Below are positions 1 through 11,294 of a DNA stretch of 64,000 bases, piece by piece. How positions within the stretch are numbered: position 1 is the stretch's first letter; the number at the start of each line of letters is the position of its first letter. The stretch lies in NCBI RefSeq assembly GCF_004022265.1, contig NZ_SAVB01000008.1:99768-163767 (forward strand), written 5' to 3'. Both the position numbers and the translations under genes were made by a program. The notes beneath the pieces were generated by a model that saw only the letters and a list, made by a program, of their open reading frames with translations, searched no databases and was not told the DNA's origin. The DNA is from Paenirhodobacter ferrireducens (lineage in GTDB: Bacteria; Pseudomonadota; Alphaproteobacteria; Rhodobacterales; Rhodobacteraceae).

Positions 1-272
1 GCCGCCGAGGCGCTGCGTGCGGGATCGCGTGCCGTGGTGCGGCAATAGCTCGGATAGCCGCGCTCATCCTGCGGCCAGAGCCCGTGCAGAACGAAGCTCG
101 CATCGGTCGCCGGATCGCATTGCGCCGCACCGCGTCCAGCGCCGTCGGTCGCGCACCAGCCGGGTGCCCAGCTCAGCGACAGCACGTAATAGTCGAAATC
201 GCCAGCCCGTTCGCCCTCGGCCAGTGCCGCACTCGCCCAGAACAGGCAGCCGAGAACCGCCGAAATCCGCAT
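1..272 (-). CDS. Ribonuclease T2 family protein (N-terminal part, cut by window edge)
   Basis: Reading the minus strand from the ATG at 272 gives an open frame to the window edge (90 codons). It starts with a signal peptide (MRISAVLGCLFWASAALAEG) and continues with YYVLSLSWAPGWC and then FVLHGLWPQ near residues 64-72, followed by GYPSYC. F-x-L-H-G-L-W-P is the first catalytic segment (CAS I) of the RNase T2 family, containing the first catalytic His; the second segment lies outside the window. The family cleaves RNA nonspecifically and is normally secreted to the periplasm. An AGGGGAAG ribosome binding site lies just upstream. It is divergent from trcR. The family call is firm; completeness is unknown. 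Confidence 0.88.
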   Translation of the reverse strand, partial: MRISAVLGCLFWASAALAEGERAGDFDYYVLSLSWAPGWCATDGAGRGAAQCDPATDASFVLHGLWPQDERGYPSYCRTTARDPARSASA

Positions 273-405
273 TTTCACTTCCCCTGTTGCCGTTTCCGCC
301 CTATATAGCAGACCAATTCCCCACCAGAAATGGACCGCGGCCGGGGACCCCCGCGCCGCAGCCGGTTTCTCGGCCCGGGAGAGATATGTGCAAAGGACCG
401 ATCAG

Positions 406-1176
406 ATGACGACGAACAAGCCCCTGATGGCCAAGGCAACCGCCGTTTGGCTGGTGGACAACACGACGCTGAGCTTCAAGCAGATCGCCGATTTCTGCGG
501 CATGCACGAGCTCGAAGTGCAGGGCATCGCCGACGGGGACGTGGCGGTGGGCGTGAAGGGCTTCGACCCGATCGCGCACAACCAGCTCGACCAGAAGGAA
601 ATCGACAAGGGCGAGGCCGACCCGCTCTACAAGCTGAAGCTCAAGTTCAACGCCGCTGCCGTCGGCGAGGACAAGCGCCGCGGCCCGCGCTACACGCCGC
701 TCTCGAAGCGTCAGGACCGCCCGAACGCGATCCTGTGGCTGGTCAAGTTCCACCCCGAACTCGCCGATGCGCAGATCGCCCGTCTCGTCGGCACGACGAA
801 GCCCACCATCGCCTCGATCCGCGACCGGACGCATTGGAACATCCAGAGCATGACCGCGATCGATCCGGTGGCGCTTGGGCTGTGCCGGCAGTCGGAGCTT
901 GACAGCGAAGTGCAGAAGGCCGCGAAGAAGCGCGCCGCCGAGGGCGTGATGTCGGATGACGAGCGTCGCAAGCTGGTCTCGACCGAGCAGTCGCTGGGCA
1001 TGACCGAAGAGCCGCGTTTGCCCTCCTCGATCGCCGGGCTCGAGAACTTCACCCTCGGCACCGCCGAGGAAGAGCGCGAGAATCCGAAGGACTTCTCGGA
1101 CGCGGACAGCTTCTTCAACCTGCCGCATGGCGAGGACGACGAGGACGAGGAAGACGATCGCGATCCGCGCCGCTGA
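406..1176 (+). CDS. trcR: Cell cycle transcriptional regulator TrcR-like (DUF1013)
   Basis: The 256-residue protein begins MTTNKPLMAKATAVWLVDN and contains two helix-turn-helix-like stretches, TLSFKQIADFCGMHELEVQ near residue 20 and LADAQIARLVGTTKPTIASI near residue 120, followed by a highly acidic C-terminus. This matches the DUF1013 family, named TrcR in alphaproteobacteria and linked to cell-cycle transcription. I chose the ATG at 406 because AAGGA at 392-396 sits at good spacing; an in-frame GTG at 388 would add six residues without a better ribosome binding site. It is monocistronic and is followed by a strong terminator. The name is recalled from family knowledge; the DNA-binding role is inferred from that. 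Confidence 0.85.
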   Translation: MTTNKPLMAKATAVWLVDNTTLSFKQIADFCGMHELEVQGIADGDVAVGVKGFDPIAHNQLDQKEIDKGEADPLYKLKLKFNAAAVGEDKRRGPRYTPLSKRQDRPNAILWLVKFHPELADAQIARLVGTTKPTIASIRDRTHWNIQSMTAIDPVALGLCRQSELDSEVQKAAKKRAAEGVMSDDERRKLVSTEQSLGMTEEPRLPSSIAGLENFTLGTAEEERENPKDFSDADSFFNLPHGEDDEDEEDDRDPRR

Positions 1177-1199
1177 TCCTGCGTCGATCCGCATGCGCA

Positions 1200-1226
1200 G
1201 GGCCGTCCCGCCGGGGCGGCCCTTTT
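1200..1226 (+). terminator. Intrinsic terminator of trcR
   Basis: A GC-rich hairpin with arms GGGCCGTCCC and GGGGCGGCCC (one G-T wobble) is followed directly by TTTT. It lies 23 bases after the trcR stop codon. Confidence 0.8.
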
Positions 1227-1249
1227 CGCTGCCGGCCTCCCGGGGAGTG

Positions 1250-1471
1250 TCAGGCGCGGGCAGAGAGCGAGGCGAGGATTGCGTCGAGGTCGGCACGCGC
1301 CCGTTCCGCCTCGGCGGCGTCGCGCGGCGCGGCGATCAGCTCGGCCAGGCGATAGGCTTCCTGCACATGCCGCAGATTGCGCCGCGCTTTGTGCGGGGCG
1401 GGCATGGGGAAGGCGAGGACGGTTGTTTCTTTGCTCAAGGTGCGATTCGTGCCTGACTGTCCAAGGGGCAT
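1250..1471 (-). CDS. Small protein of unknown function behind an FNR-type box
   Basis: A 73-residue reading frame encodes a basic, helical protein rich in Ala, Arg and Glu, with no membrane segment and no motif I recognise. The central part (KARRNLRHVQEAYRLAEL, then ERARADLDAILASL) looks like two amphipathic helices. I prefer the ATG at 1471, although no clear ribosome binding site is visible; the same frame stays open upstream to 1519. It stands alone between convergent trcR and the end of gabD. Upstream are a perfect inverted repeat (1488-1510) and a TTGA-N6-TCAA box (1525-1538), which argue that this is a real, regulated transcript rather than chance coding. Confidence 0.5.
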   Translation of the reverse strand: MPLGQSGTNRTLSKETTVLAFPMPAPHKARRNLRHVQEAYRLAELIAAPRDAAEAERARADLDAILASLSARA

Positions 1472-1487
1472 AGCCGTCGCGGCGCCG

Positions 1488-1510
1488 TTTTTGCAAGACA
1501 CATGCAAAAA
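1488..1510. promoter_or_regulatory. Inverted repeat TTTTTGCA-N7-TGCAAAAA
   Basis: A perfect 8-bp inverted repeat with a 7-base spacer lies 17 bases upstream of the ATG of the small gene at 1471. The A/T-rich arms stand out in this GC-rich sequence. It could be an operator or part of the promoter. Each arm also resembles the TTTGCAAA half-site of ScfR-type regulators, but the spacing is not the usual one. Confidence 0.4.
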
Positions 1511-1524
1511 AATAGGCAACTGCC

Positions 1525-1538
1525 TTGATCCGCGTCAA
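1525..1538 (-). promoter_or_regulatory. FNR/FnrL-type box TTGATCCGCGTCAA
   Basis: The sequence fits TTGA-N6-TCAA exactly and differs from the FNR consensus TTGAT-N4-ATCAA at one base. Its centre is 60 bases upstream of the ATG of the small minus-strand gene at 1471. That would place a start site near 1490 if the box sits at about -41.5. Function is inferred. Confidence 0.5.
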
Positions 1539-1597
1539 ATCGTCACGAGGATTTTGCTGCGGGCGAAGCAGCTGGCTCCGCCCGCGGCCGCGCCGCC

Positions 1598-3076
1598 TCA
1601 GATCGAGAGGCAGATGTATTTCAGCTCGAGGTAATCCTCGACGCCGTGGTGCGATCCCTCGCGGCCGAGGCCGGACTGCTTGACACCGCCGAAGGGGGCG
1701 ACCTCGGTCGAGATGATGCCGGTGTTCACCCCGACGATGCCGTATTCCAGGCCTTCCTGCACGCGGGTGATCCGGCCGATGTCGCGGGCGTAGAAGTAGG
1801 AGGCCAAGCCGAAGATCGTGGCGTTGGCCTTCTCGATCACCTCTTCCTCGGTCTCGAACTTGAACAGCGGCGCGACCGGGCCGAAGGTTTCCTCGGTGGC
1901 GACCTTCATCTCCTGCGTCACGCCGGTGACGACGGTCGGCTCGAAGAAGGTGCCGCCAAGCGCGTGACGCTTGCCGCCGGTGACGACCTGACCGCCGCCC
2001 TTGACCACGTCGGCGATGTGATCCTCGACCTTGGCCACGGCCTTGTCCGAGATCAGCGGTCCGGTGGTGATGCCGGCCTCGAGCCCGTCGCCCACGTTCA
2101 GCTTGGCAACCGCCGCGGCCAGCTTTTCGGCGAAGGCGTCATAGACCCCGGCCTGCACGTAGATGCGGTTCGCGCAGACGCAGGTCTGACCGTTGTTGCG
2201 GAACTTCGACATCATCGCGCCCTCGACCGCGGCGTCGAGATCGGCATCGTCGAAGACGATGAAGGGCGCGTTGCCACCCAGCTCCATCGAGCATTTCATC
2301 ACCTGATCGGCGGCCTGACGCATCAGGATCCGGCCGACCTCGGTCGAGCCGGTGAAGGTCAGCTTGCGCACGGTGTGGTTCTCGCAGAACTCCTTGCCGA
2401 TGTCCGAGGCCTTCGACGAGGTGATGACCGAGAAGATGCCCTTCGGCAGGCCGGCGCGTTCGCCCAGAACCGCCAGCGCCAGCGCCGACAGCGGGGTCTC
2501 GGCAGCCGGGCGGGCGACGAAGCCGCAACCGACGGCAAGCGCCGGGCCGCATTTGCGGGTGATCATCGCGTTCGGGAAGTTCCACGGCGTGATCGAGCCG
2601 ACGACGCCGATCGGCTGCTTGATCACCTGGATGCGCTTGTCGCGCATGTGGCCCGGGATCGTCTCGCCGTAGATGCGCTTGGCTTCCTCGCCGAACCATT
2701 CGATGAACGAGGCGCCATAGGCGATCTCGCCCTTCGCCTCGGCGAGCGGCTTGCCCATCTCGGCGGTGAGGATCGCGCCCAGATCGTCCTGGTTCGCCAT
2801 CATCAGCTCGAACCACTTGCGCAGCACCTGCGCGCGTTCCTTGGCGGTGCGCGCGGCCCATTCCTTCATCGCGATGCGGGCGGCCTCGATCGCGCGGGCG
2901 GTCTCGGCGCGGCCGAGGTCGGGCACGGTGCAGATCACGTCGCCGCGGGCGGGGTTGAGCACCTCGAAGGTGGTGCCGTCATCGGCGTCGACCCATTCGC
3001 CGGCGACATAGGCCTTGGTGGCAAGAAGGGTGGGGTCCTTGAGAAGGGATTTGAGATCGGTGGCGGTGTCGAGCAT
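1598..3076 (-). CDS. gabD: NAD(P)-dependent succinate-semialdehyde dehydrogenase
   Basis: The 492-residue aldehyde dehydrogenase oxidises succinate semialdehyde to succinate, the last step of 4-aminobutyrate degradation. Family hallmarks are present: PWNFPNAM near 165, FTGSTEVG near 241, the general base Glu in MELGGNAPF (about 265), and the catalytic Cys in NNGQTCVCANR (about 299). The usual cofactor-site Lys-Pro-Ala reads Arg-Pro-Ala (about 189-191). The start at 3076 is supported by AGGGAGAT. No GABA transaminase is adjacent, so the semialdehyde substrate could also be glutarate semialdehyde; the general class is certain. Confidence 0.88.
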   Translation of the reverse strand: MLDTATDLKSLLKDPTLLATKAYVAGEWVDADDGTTFEVLNPARGDVICTVPDLGRAETARAIEAARIAMKEWAARTAKERAQVLRKWFELMMANQDDLGAILTAEMGKPLAEAKGEIAYGASFIEWFGEEAKRIYGETIPGHMRDKRIQVIKQPIGVVGSITPWNFPNAMITRKCGPALAVGCGFVARPAAETPLSALALAVLGERAGLPKGIFSVITSSKASDIGKEFCENHTVRKLTFTGSTEVGRILMRQAADQVMKCSMELGGNAPFIVFDDADLDAAVEGAMMSKFRNNGQTCVCANRIYVQAGVYDAFAEKLAAAVAKLNVGDGLEAGITTGPLISDKAVAKVEDHIADVVKGGGQVVTGGKRHALGGTFFEPTVVTGVTQEMKVATEETFGPVAPLFKFETEEEVIEKANATIFGLASYFYARDIGRITRVQEGLEYGIVGVNTGIISTEVAPFGGVKQSGLGREGSHHGVEDYLELKYICLSI

Positions 3077-3225
3077 GGGTATCTCCCTGTGTTGGGCGTG
3101 GCGGCAAGGAAGCATGCGGGGCCGGCCCTTGTCCATCCGTCGCAGTGGCAACCCGCGCCGGCGCAGGTGACCGATCTGCGCGGTCTGCCTGCCAATATGG
3201 TGCATGGGGCCGCGGTGGAAAGGGC

Positions 3226-4215
3226 TCAGCCGAAGCGCGCGGTCCAGCTCGGCTGCAGGTCGCCCGGCATCGCCGTGGCGGCATGGACCGCGCGGGCGAT
3301 GGCGCGGGCCAGACAGCTTGCGGCGGCATGGCCGAGCAGGAAGGTGTCGGCGACCGGATCGGCGAGCGGCTTGGCGCCGGTCGCCGCCGCAAAGACCAGA
3401 TCGCCGTCGATCGGCGTGTGCGAGGGCACGAGCGCGCGGGCCATGCCGTCATGCGCCGCCGTCGCCATCCGCTGCGCCTGCGCCTGGCTCAGCGCCGCGT
3501 CGGTGGCGACGATGGCGATGGTGGTGGCCTCGCCCATCCGCTTCTTCGGCGCGGGCTCGGCAGCGGCGGGGTAGAGCAGTGCCGCACCGCGGCCGCCGAA
3601 CTCGCCCTCGAGCTCCCAGGGTGCGGCCCAGAAATGCGGGCTGTCCTCGACCGTGGCCGAGCCGAGCGCGTTCACCGCGACCAGCGCGCCGACGGTCATC
3701 CCGTTTTCCAGCACCGCCGAGGCCGAGCCGAGCCCGCCCTTGAGCGTGCCGGTGAGCGCGCCGAAGCCCGCGCCCTCGCTGCCGATGGCGAAGTCGGGGC
3801 TTGCCGCCTCGAGCGCCGCGCGGCCGAGCGCGGAATAGGGGTTGGTGCCCCAGCCCTTGTCGCCGCCGTTCAGCAGGTCGAACAGGATCGCCGCCGGCAC
3901 GATCGGCACGCGCATGTCGCCGACGGCAAAGCCGCGGCCGCGCGCGCGCAGCCCCTCGGCGACGCCCGAGGCCGAATCGAGCCCGAAGGCCGAGCCGCCC
4001 GACAGCACGATCGCATCGACCTCCTGCACCAGCCGGTCGGGGGCAAGCAGATCGGTCTCGCGGGTGCCCGGCGCGCCGCCCATCACCTGCACGGCGGCGG
4101 TGAAGGGGTGGTCCGCCAGCAGCACCGTGCAGCCCGAGCGCAGCCGCCCGCTGTGCGCATTGCCGACGCGCAGCCCCTCGATGTCGGTGATCAGATTCTT
4201 CGGTCCCGGCTGCAT
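3226..4215 (-). CDS. P1 family peptidase (DmpA/aminopeptidase S58-type)
   Basis: The 329-residue protein matches the P1/DmpA family of self-processing N-terminal nucleophile peptidases. Visible family blocks are ITDIEGLRVGNAHS at the N-terminus, VDAIVLSGGSAFGLDSASGV near 75-95, GTLKGGLGSASAV near 165-177, and ATTIAIVATDAALS near 235. Known members release N-terminal residues from short peptides, including D-amino acid amides and beta-peptides. I start at the second Met (4215) because GAGGAGA lies just upstream; a start at 4242 would lack this. It follows the ABC ATPase by 26 bases and probably shares its mRNA, suggesting that it digests imported peptides. Confidence 0.82.
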   Translation of the reverse strand: MQPGPKNLITDIEGLRVGNAHSGRLRSGCTVLLADHPFTAAVQVMGGAPGTRETDLLAPDRLVQEVDAIVLSGGSAFGLDSASGVAEGLRARGRGFAVGDMRVPIVPAAILFDLLNGGDKGWGTNPYSALGRAALEAASPDFAIGSEGAGFGALTGTLKGGLGSASAVLENGMTVGALVAVNALGSATVEDSPHFWAAPWELEGEFGGRGAALLYPAAAEPAPKKRMGEATTIAIVATDAALSQAQAQRMATAAHDGMARALVPSHTPIDGDLVFAAATGAKPLADPVADTFLLGHAAASCLARAIARAVHAATAMPGDLQPSWTARFG

Positions 4216-4241
4216 GACGCTCTCCTCGCTGCGCTGCAGCA

Positions 4242-5893
<1,652 letters not shown>

Positions 5894-5897
<4 letters not shown>

Positions 5898-6705
5898 GTC
5901 AGCCGCCCCCGCAACCGCGGGTCGAGCGCATCGCGCAGCCCGTCGCCCAGAAGGTTCAGCCCGAGCACGGTGAGCACGATCGCCAGCCCCGGGAACAGCG
6001 CCACATGCGGGGCAAGCGCCACCATCGTCTGCGCCTCGGCGAGCATCCGGCCCCAGCTCGCGGTGGGCGGCTGCGCACCAAGGCCGACATAGCTCAGCCC
6101 CGCCTCGGCGAGGATGCCGAGCGAGGCCTGGATCGTCGCCTGCACGATCAGCAGGCTGGCGATGTTGGGCAGCACATGTTCGGCCGAGATCCGGGCGCGG
6201 CCCTTGCCCGCCACCCGGGCGGCGCGGATGTAGTCGAGCGTCCACAGGCTGAGCGCGGCGCCGCGGGCGGTGCGGGCGAAGACCGGGATGTTGAACAGCC
6301 CGATCGCCAGCGTCGCGTTCAGCGCCGAGGGGCCGAGCGTCGCGGTGATCAGGATCGCGGTGACGAGGGCAGGGAAGGCGAAAATGAGGTCGTTCAGCCG
6401 GGCGAGCGTGGCGTCGAGCAGGCTGCCGCGGCTGGCCGCCGCGGCGAGCCCGAGCGGCGTGCCGATGCCGGCGCCGATCGCCACGGCGGCCAGCGCCACG
6501 GCGAGCGAGGTGCGCGCCCCCGCCATCAGCATCGACAGGATGTCGCGGCCGAAATGGTCGGTGCCCATCCAATGCGTGGCCGACGGCGGCTGCAGCCGCG
6601 CGCCGATCGCCATCGCCGCGGGGTCCCAAGGCGTCCAGACGAGCGACAGCGCGGCCGCGGCGACGGCCAGCCCGCTCAGCCCTGCGCCGATCAGCAGCGC
6701 GGGCC

Positions 6706-6709
<4 letters not shown>
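5894..6709 (-). CDS. Oligopeptide ABC transporter permease, DppC type
   Basis: The 271-residue membrane protein has an N-terminal membrane segment, the phrase HWMGTDHFGRDILSML typical of DppC/OppC proteins, further membrane spans, and the EAA loop near ADYIRAARVAGKGRARI-like sequence (here LDYIRAARVAGKGRA). It ends in DALDPRLRGR, also typical. It forms the inner membrane channel with the DppB-like protein. Its start overlaps the dppB-like stop and its stop overlaps the ATPase start, so translation is coupled throughout. Confidence 0.92.
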
Positions 6710-7650
<941 letters not shown>

Positions 7651-7691
7651 TGCCGCAAGCTTGCCCGCTGCGCCGCAGCGGTCAAGCCCTG

Positions 7692-9113
7692 TCAGGCGGC
7701 CGAGCCGCCGACGGTGAGCCCGCCGATCAGCAGCGAGGGCATGCCGACGCCCACCGGCACCCATTGCCCGGCCTTGCCGCAATTGCCGATGCCGGGGTCG
7801 AGCGCCATGTCGTTGCCGATCGCGCGGATCCGGTGCAGTGCGGTCGGCCCGTCGCCGATCAGCGTCGCGCCCTTGACCGCGGCACCGACGACGCCGTTCT
7901 TCACCCGATAGGCCTCGGTGCAGTTGAACACGAACTTGCCGTTGGTGATGTCGACCTGCCCGCCGCCGAAGCCCACGGCATAGATCCCGTCCTTCAGATC
8001 TGCGAGGATCGCCTTCGGATCGGCATCGCCGCCGAGCATGTAGGTGTTCGTCATCCGCGGCATCGGCGCGTGGGCAAAGCTCTCGCGCCGGCCGTTGCCG
8101 GTGGGGGCGACCCCCATCAGCCGGGCGTTCTGCCGGTCCTGCATGTAGCCCACCAGCACCCCGTCCTCGATCAGCACGTTGCGCCCCGAGGGCGTGCCCT
8201 CGTCATCGACGGTGATCGAGCCGCGCCGGTCGGGGAGGGTGCCGTCGTCGAGGATGGTCACCCCCTTCGCCGCCACCTGTTGCCCCATCAGCCCGGCGAA
8301 GGCCGAGGATTTCTTGCGGTTGAAATCGCCCTCGAGCCCGTGGCCCACGGCCTCGTGGATCAGCACGCCCGGCCAGCCCGGGCCAAGCACCACGTCGAAC
8401 TGCCCGGCGGGCGCGGGTTCGGCCGACAGGTTCACCAGCGCGATGCGCAGCGCCTCGCGCGCGACGGGCTGCCAGCTTGCCGGCTCGATCAGCCCGGACA
8501 GACCGAAGCGGCCGCCGCCGCCATGCCCGCCCGATTCGCGCCGGCCGTTCTCCTCGACGATGACCGAGATGTTGAGCCGCGCCATCGGCCGGATGTCCTG
8601 CACGAGGCCGCCTTCGGGGCGCAGGATGAATACCTCCTGATGCGAGGCCGCCATCGAGGCGGTGACCTGCACCACGCGCCGGTCGAGGCCGCGGGTGAAG
8701 GCGTCGATTTCCGACAGGATGTCGATCTTCGCGCCGAAGCCCGCGTCGGCCATCGGGTCGGCGTCGGTGTAGAGGTGGCGGTTGGTGCCGGCGGGCGGGG
8801 GCGCCATCACGCCACCGCCATCGCCCACGGCGAGCCGCGCCGTTTCGGCCGCGCGCTTCAGCGCCGGCTCGGAAATCTCGGTCGAATGGGCATAGCCCGC
8901 GACCTCGCCGTTTACCGCGCGCAGCCCGAACCCCTCGGAGGCGTCATAGGAGGCCGTGCGCAGCCGCCCGTCATCGAAGACCAGCGCCTCGGAGCGCCGG
9001 CGCTCGAGGAACAGCTCGCCGTCCTCGGCCCCCGCGGTGGCCCCGCGCAGCACCGCAAGTGCGGCGGCCTCGTCGATCTGCGTCTCGAAGGGGGCGAAAC
9101 GGTCCTCGGTCAT
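7692..9113 (-). CDS. tldD: Metalloprotease TldD
   Basis: The 473-residue protein carries the TldD zinc motif HEAVGHGLEGD at about residues 253-263 and a conserved Cys in GIGNCGKAGQW near the C-terminus, which is a third zinc ligand in characterised TldD. TldD works with TldE (PmbA) as a heterodimeric protease that unfolds and cuts small modified peptides, for example microcin precursors. TldE is not in this window. GAGAGGA lies upstream of the ATG. Its position next to a peptide importer and a P1 peptidase suggests a shared role in peptide turnover; that link is inference. Confidence 0.95.
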   Translation of the reverse strand: MTEDRFAPFETQIDEAAALAVLRGATAGAEDGELFLERRRSEALVFDDGRLRTASYDASEGFGLRAVNGEVAGYAHSTEISEPALKRAAETARLAVGDGGGVMAPPPAGTNRHLYTDADPMADAGFGAKIDILSEIDAFTRGLDRRVVQVTASMAASHQEVFILRPEGGLVQDIRPMARLNISVIVEENGRRESGGHGGGGRFGLSGLIEPASWQPVAREALRIALVNLSAEPAPAGQFDVVLGPGWPGVLIHEAVGHGLEGDFNRKKSSAFAGLMGQQVAAKGVTILDDGTLPDRRGSITVDDEGTPSGRNVLIEDGVLVGYMQDRQNARLMGVAPTGNGRRESFAHAPMPRMTNTYMLGGDADPKAILADLKDGIYAVGFGGGQVDITNGKFVFNCTEAYRVKNGVVGAAVKGATLIGDGPTALHRIRAIGNDMALDPGIGNCGKAGQWVPVGVGMPSLLIGGLTVGGSAA

Positions 9114-9272
9114 GGCGATCCTCTCTGACGGCCCGGTGCGGCGCAGTGTCGCAGCTTTTGCTTGCCGGACCGGGCTGAATGTGTATGCAATACCTACATA
9201 ACGTCCGGATCGGTGAAGGGAAGCACCGGTTTGGGCGGGGCGGCTGGGGAGAGCCGTCCGAGGGAGGAAAAC

Positions 9273-10160
9273 ATGCGACTTGCGAGGCTCTGCCGCCCTT
9301 TGGCGGCCGGTTTCCTGCTGGCCTGTGTCAGCGGGCAGGTGATGGCTCAGGACATGATCACCGGGTTGCCGGTGATCGGTCAGCCGCATCTTGGCGGGGT
9401 GGGGTTCCAGCCCGCCTCGTCCGAGCTGGCCCAGGATCAGCAGTGGCTTGACCACATGCTGCTGACGATCATCACCGCGATCTGCATCTTCGTCTTCGCG
9501 CTGCTGATCTATGTGATGATCCGCTTCAACAGCCGGACGAACCCGGTGCCGAAGCGCTTCACCCACAACACCCCGCTCGAGATCGCCTGGACGCTGGTGC
9601 CGATCCTGATCCTCGTGGTGATCGGCTCGTTCTCGCTGCCGATCCTGTGGAAGCAGCAGGAGATCCCGAAGGGCGACATCGTCATCAAGGTGACCGGCAA
9701 CCAGTGGTTCTGGAGCTATGAATACCCCGACGAGGGGATCAGCTTCGACGCCATGCCGCTGGAAAAGGCGGACCTTGCCGCGAACGGCTATGACCCGGAT
9801 CAGTATCTGCTTGCGGTCGACAACGCGGTGGTGGTGCCGCTCGGCAAGCGCATCGTGATGCAGTTGACCGGCGCCGACGTGATCCACAGCTGGACGATCC
9901 CGGCCTTCGCGGTGAAGCAGGACGCGGTGCCCGGCCGCATCGCGCAGCTGTGGTTCGATACCGAGCGCGAGGGCGTCTATTTCGGCCAGTGCTCCGAGCT
10001 CTGCGGGCAGGGCCACGCCTATATGCCGATCGTGGTGAAGGTCGTGCCTGCCGAGATCTATGACCGCTGGCTCGCCCGCGCCAAGGCCGATTTCCCGGCC
10101 GGCGAGCGCATCGACGTCACCGCCTGGCACGCCGGGCGGCTGCAGGTCGCGGCGAACTGA
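9273..10160 (+). CDS. coxB: Cytochrome c oxidase subunit II (aa3 type)
   Basis: The 295-residue precursor has a signal peptide ending near VMAQ (about 26), two membrane helices (about 60-80 and 97-117), and a periplasmic CuA domain with [11 protein letters not shown], the ligand His in [11 protein letters not shown] and the cluster [13 protein letters not shown]. It receives electrons from cytochrome c for the aa3 oxidase. GGAGG precedes the ATG at 9273. It opens the ctaC-ctaB-ctaG-ctaE type operon. Subunit I (ctaD) is not in the window, which is normal in Rhodobacter-type genomes. Confidence 0.97.
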   Translation: MRLARLCRPLAAGFLLACVSGQVMAQDMITGLPVIGQPHLGGVGFQPASSELAQDQQWLDHMLLTIITAICIFVFALLIYVMIRFNSRTNPVPKRFTHNTPLEIAWTLVPILILVVIGSFSLPILWKQQEIPKGDIVIKVTGNQWFWSYEYPDEGISFDAMPLEKADLAANGYDPDQYLLAVDNAVVVPLGKRIVMQLTGADVIHSWTIPAFAVKQDAVPGRIAQLWFDTEREGVYFGQCSELCGQGHAYMPIVVKVVPAEIYDRWLARAKADFPAGERIDVTAWHAGRLQVAAN

Positions 10161-10170
10161 GGGGGCGGGG

Positions 10171-11109
10171 ATGAGCGACACCTCCTTTTCCTCCGCCGCC
10201 CCGGGCGAGGCGGGGCTGCGTGATTTCCTCGCGCTGCTGAAGCCGCGGGTGATGTCGCTCGTGGTCTTCACCGCCTTCGTCGGGCTGGTGGTGGCGCCGG
10301 TGCCGGTGCATCCCTTCGTGGCGGCGGTGGCGATCCTGTTCATCGCGCTCGGCGGCGGCGCCGCGGGGGCGCTGAACATGTGGTATGACGCCGATATCGA
10401 CCGGCTGATGCGCCGCACCGAACGCCGCCCGGTCCCTGCGGGCCGGGTCAGCGAGGGCGAGGCGCTTGGCTTCGGGCTGGCGCTTGCGGGCATCTCCTGC
10501 GTGATGCTGGCGCTGGCCGCGAATGTCTTCGCGGGGCTGTTCCTGGCCTTCACCATCTTCTTCTACGTCGTCGTCTATACCGTCTGGCTGAAGCGGCGCA
10601 CGCCGCAGAACATCGTGATCGGTGGCGCCGCCGGGGCCTTTCCACCGATGATCGGCTGGGCGGTGGCGACGGGCGGGATCTCGGCCGAGAGCCTTTTGAT
10701 GTTCGCGCTGATCTTCCTGTGGACGCCGCCGCATTTCTGGTCGCTCGCCCTCTTCATGCGCGACGACTATTCCCGCGCCGGGGTGCCGATGCTGACGGTG
10801 ACGCATGGCCGGCCGGCGACGCGCGGTTGGATCCTCGCCTATACGCTGGCACTGATTCCGGCCTCGCTCGCGCTTGCCTTCAGCACGGTCGGCGGGCCGC
10901 TGTGCCTGGCCGTCGCCGTCATCCTCGATGCGCTGTTCCTGCGCGGCGCGCTGCGGCTGTGGCGGCGCGACGAGGCCGTGGCCGAAGCGGATGGTTTCGC
11001 CGCCGAGAAACGCCTCTTCCGCTTTTCGCTCTTGTGGCTTTTCGGCCATTTCGCCGCGCTTCTGGCCGAGCGCGCGCTGCATCTGACGGGCTGGGGAGGC
11101 TGGGCATGA
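10171..11109 (+). CDS. ctaB: Protoheme IX farnesyltransferase (heme O synthase)
   Basis: The 312-residue UbiA-type membrane prenyltransferase converts heme b to heme o, a precursor of heme a for the oxidase. It carries [17 protein letters not shown], the Asp-rich motif [19 protein letters not shown] (about 68-86) and the second motif [21 protein letters not shown] (about 187-207). The start at 10171 follows GGGGCGGGG. It lies between coxB and a small membrane protein whose ATG overlaps its stop. Confidence 0.96.
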   Translation: MSDTSFSSAAPGEAGLRDFLALLKPRVMSLVVFTAFVGLVVAPVPVHPFVAAVAILFIALGGGAAGALNMWYDADIDRLMRRTERRPVPAGRVSEGEALGFGLALAGISCVMLALAANVFAGLFLAFTIFFYVVVYTVWLKRRTPQNIVIGGAAGAFPPMIGWAVATGGISAESLLMFALIFLWTPPHFWSLALFMRDDYSRAGVPMLTVTHGRPATRGWILAYTLALIPASLALAFSTVGGPLCLAVAVILDALFLRGALRLWRRDEAVAEADGFAAEKRLFRFSLLWLFGHFAALLAERALHLTGWGGWA

Positions 11110-11294
11110 CGATCGCACATGTGCACGAGCTGCATCGGCGCCGGCTGGGCCGCAACCTCGGCCTCGGCGCGGCGCTGCTGCTGTTCGTCGTGCTGGTCTT
11201 CGGGCTGACCTTGGTCAAGGTCGGGCAGGGCGACCGGATGCACGCGAATGACGCGCCGGGGGCGGCCCGGGCGGTCGCCGGGGGGCAGCCATGA
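11106..11294 (+). CDS. Small single-span membrane protein of the cox cluster (CoxF-like)
   Basis: The 62-residue protein has a short basic N-terminus ([11 protein letters not shown]) followed by one hydrophobic segment (about 20-38). Its ATG overlaps the ctaB stop and its end overlaps the ctaG start, so it is translated with both. Small proteins at this position between ctaB and ctaG are conserved in Rhodobacter and relatives and are sometimes annotated as cytochrome oxidase assembly protein CoxF. The precise function is unknown; position and topology support a role in oxidase assembly. Confidence 0.8.
   Translation: MTIAHVHELHRRRLGRNLGLGAALLLFVVLVFGLTLVKVGQGDRMHANDAPGAARAVAGGQP

Noticed and set aside
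7692..10556. A long minus-strand frame reading tldD as a 954-residue protein extending through coxB
   Set aside because: TldD homology starts at the ATG at 9113, which has its own ribosome binding site; the extension runs antisense to coxB and ctaB.
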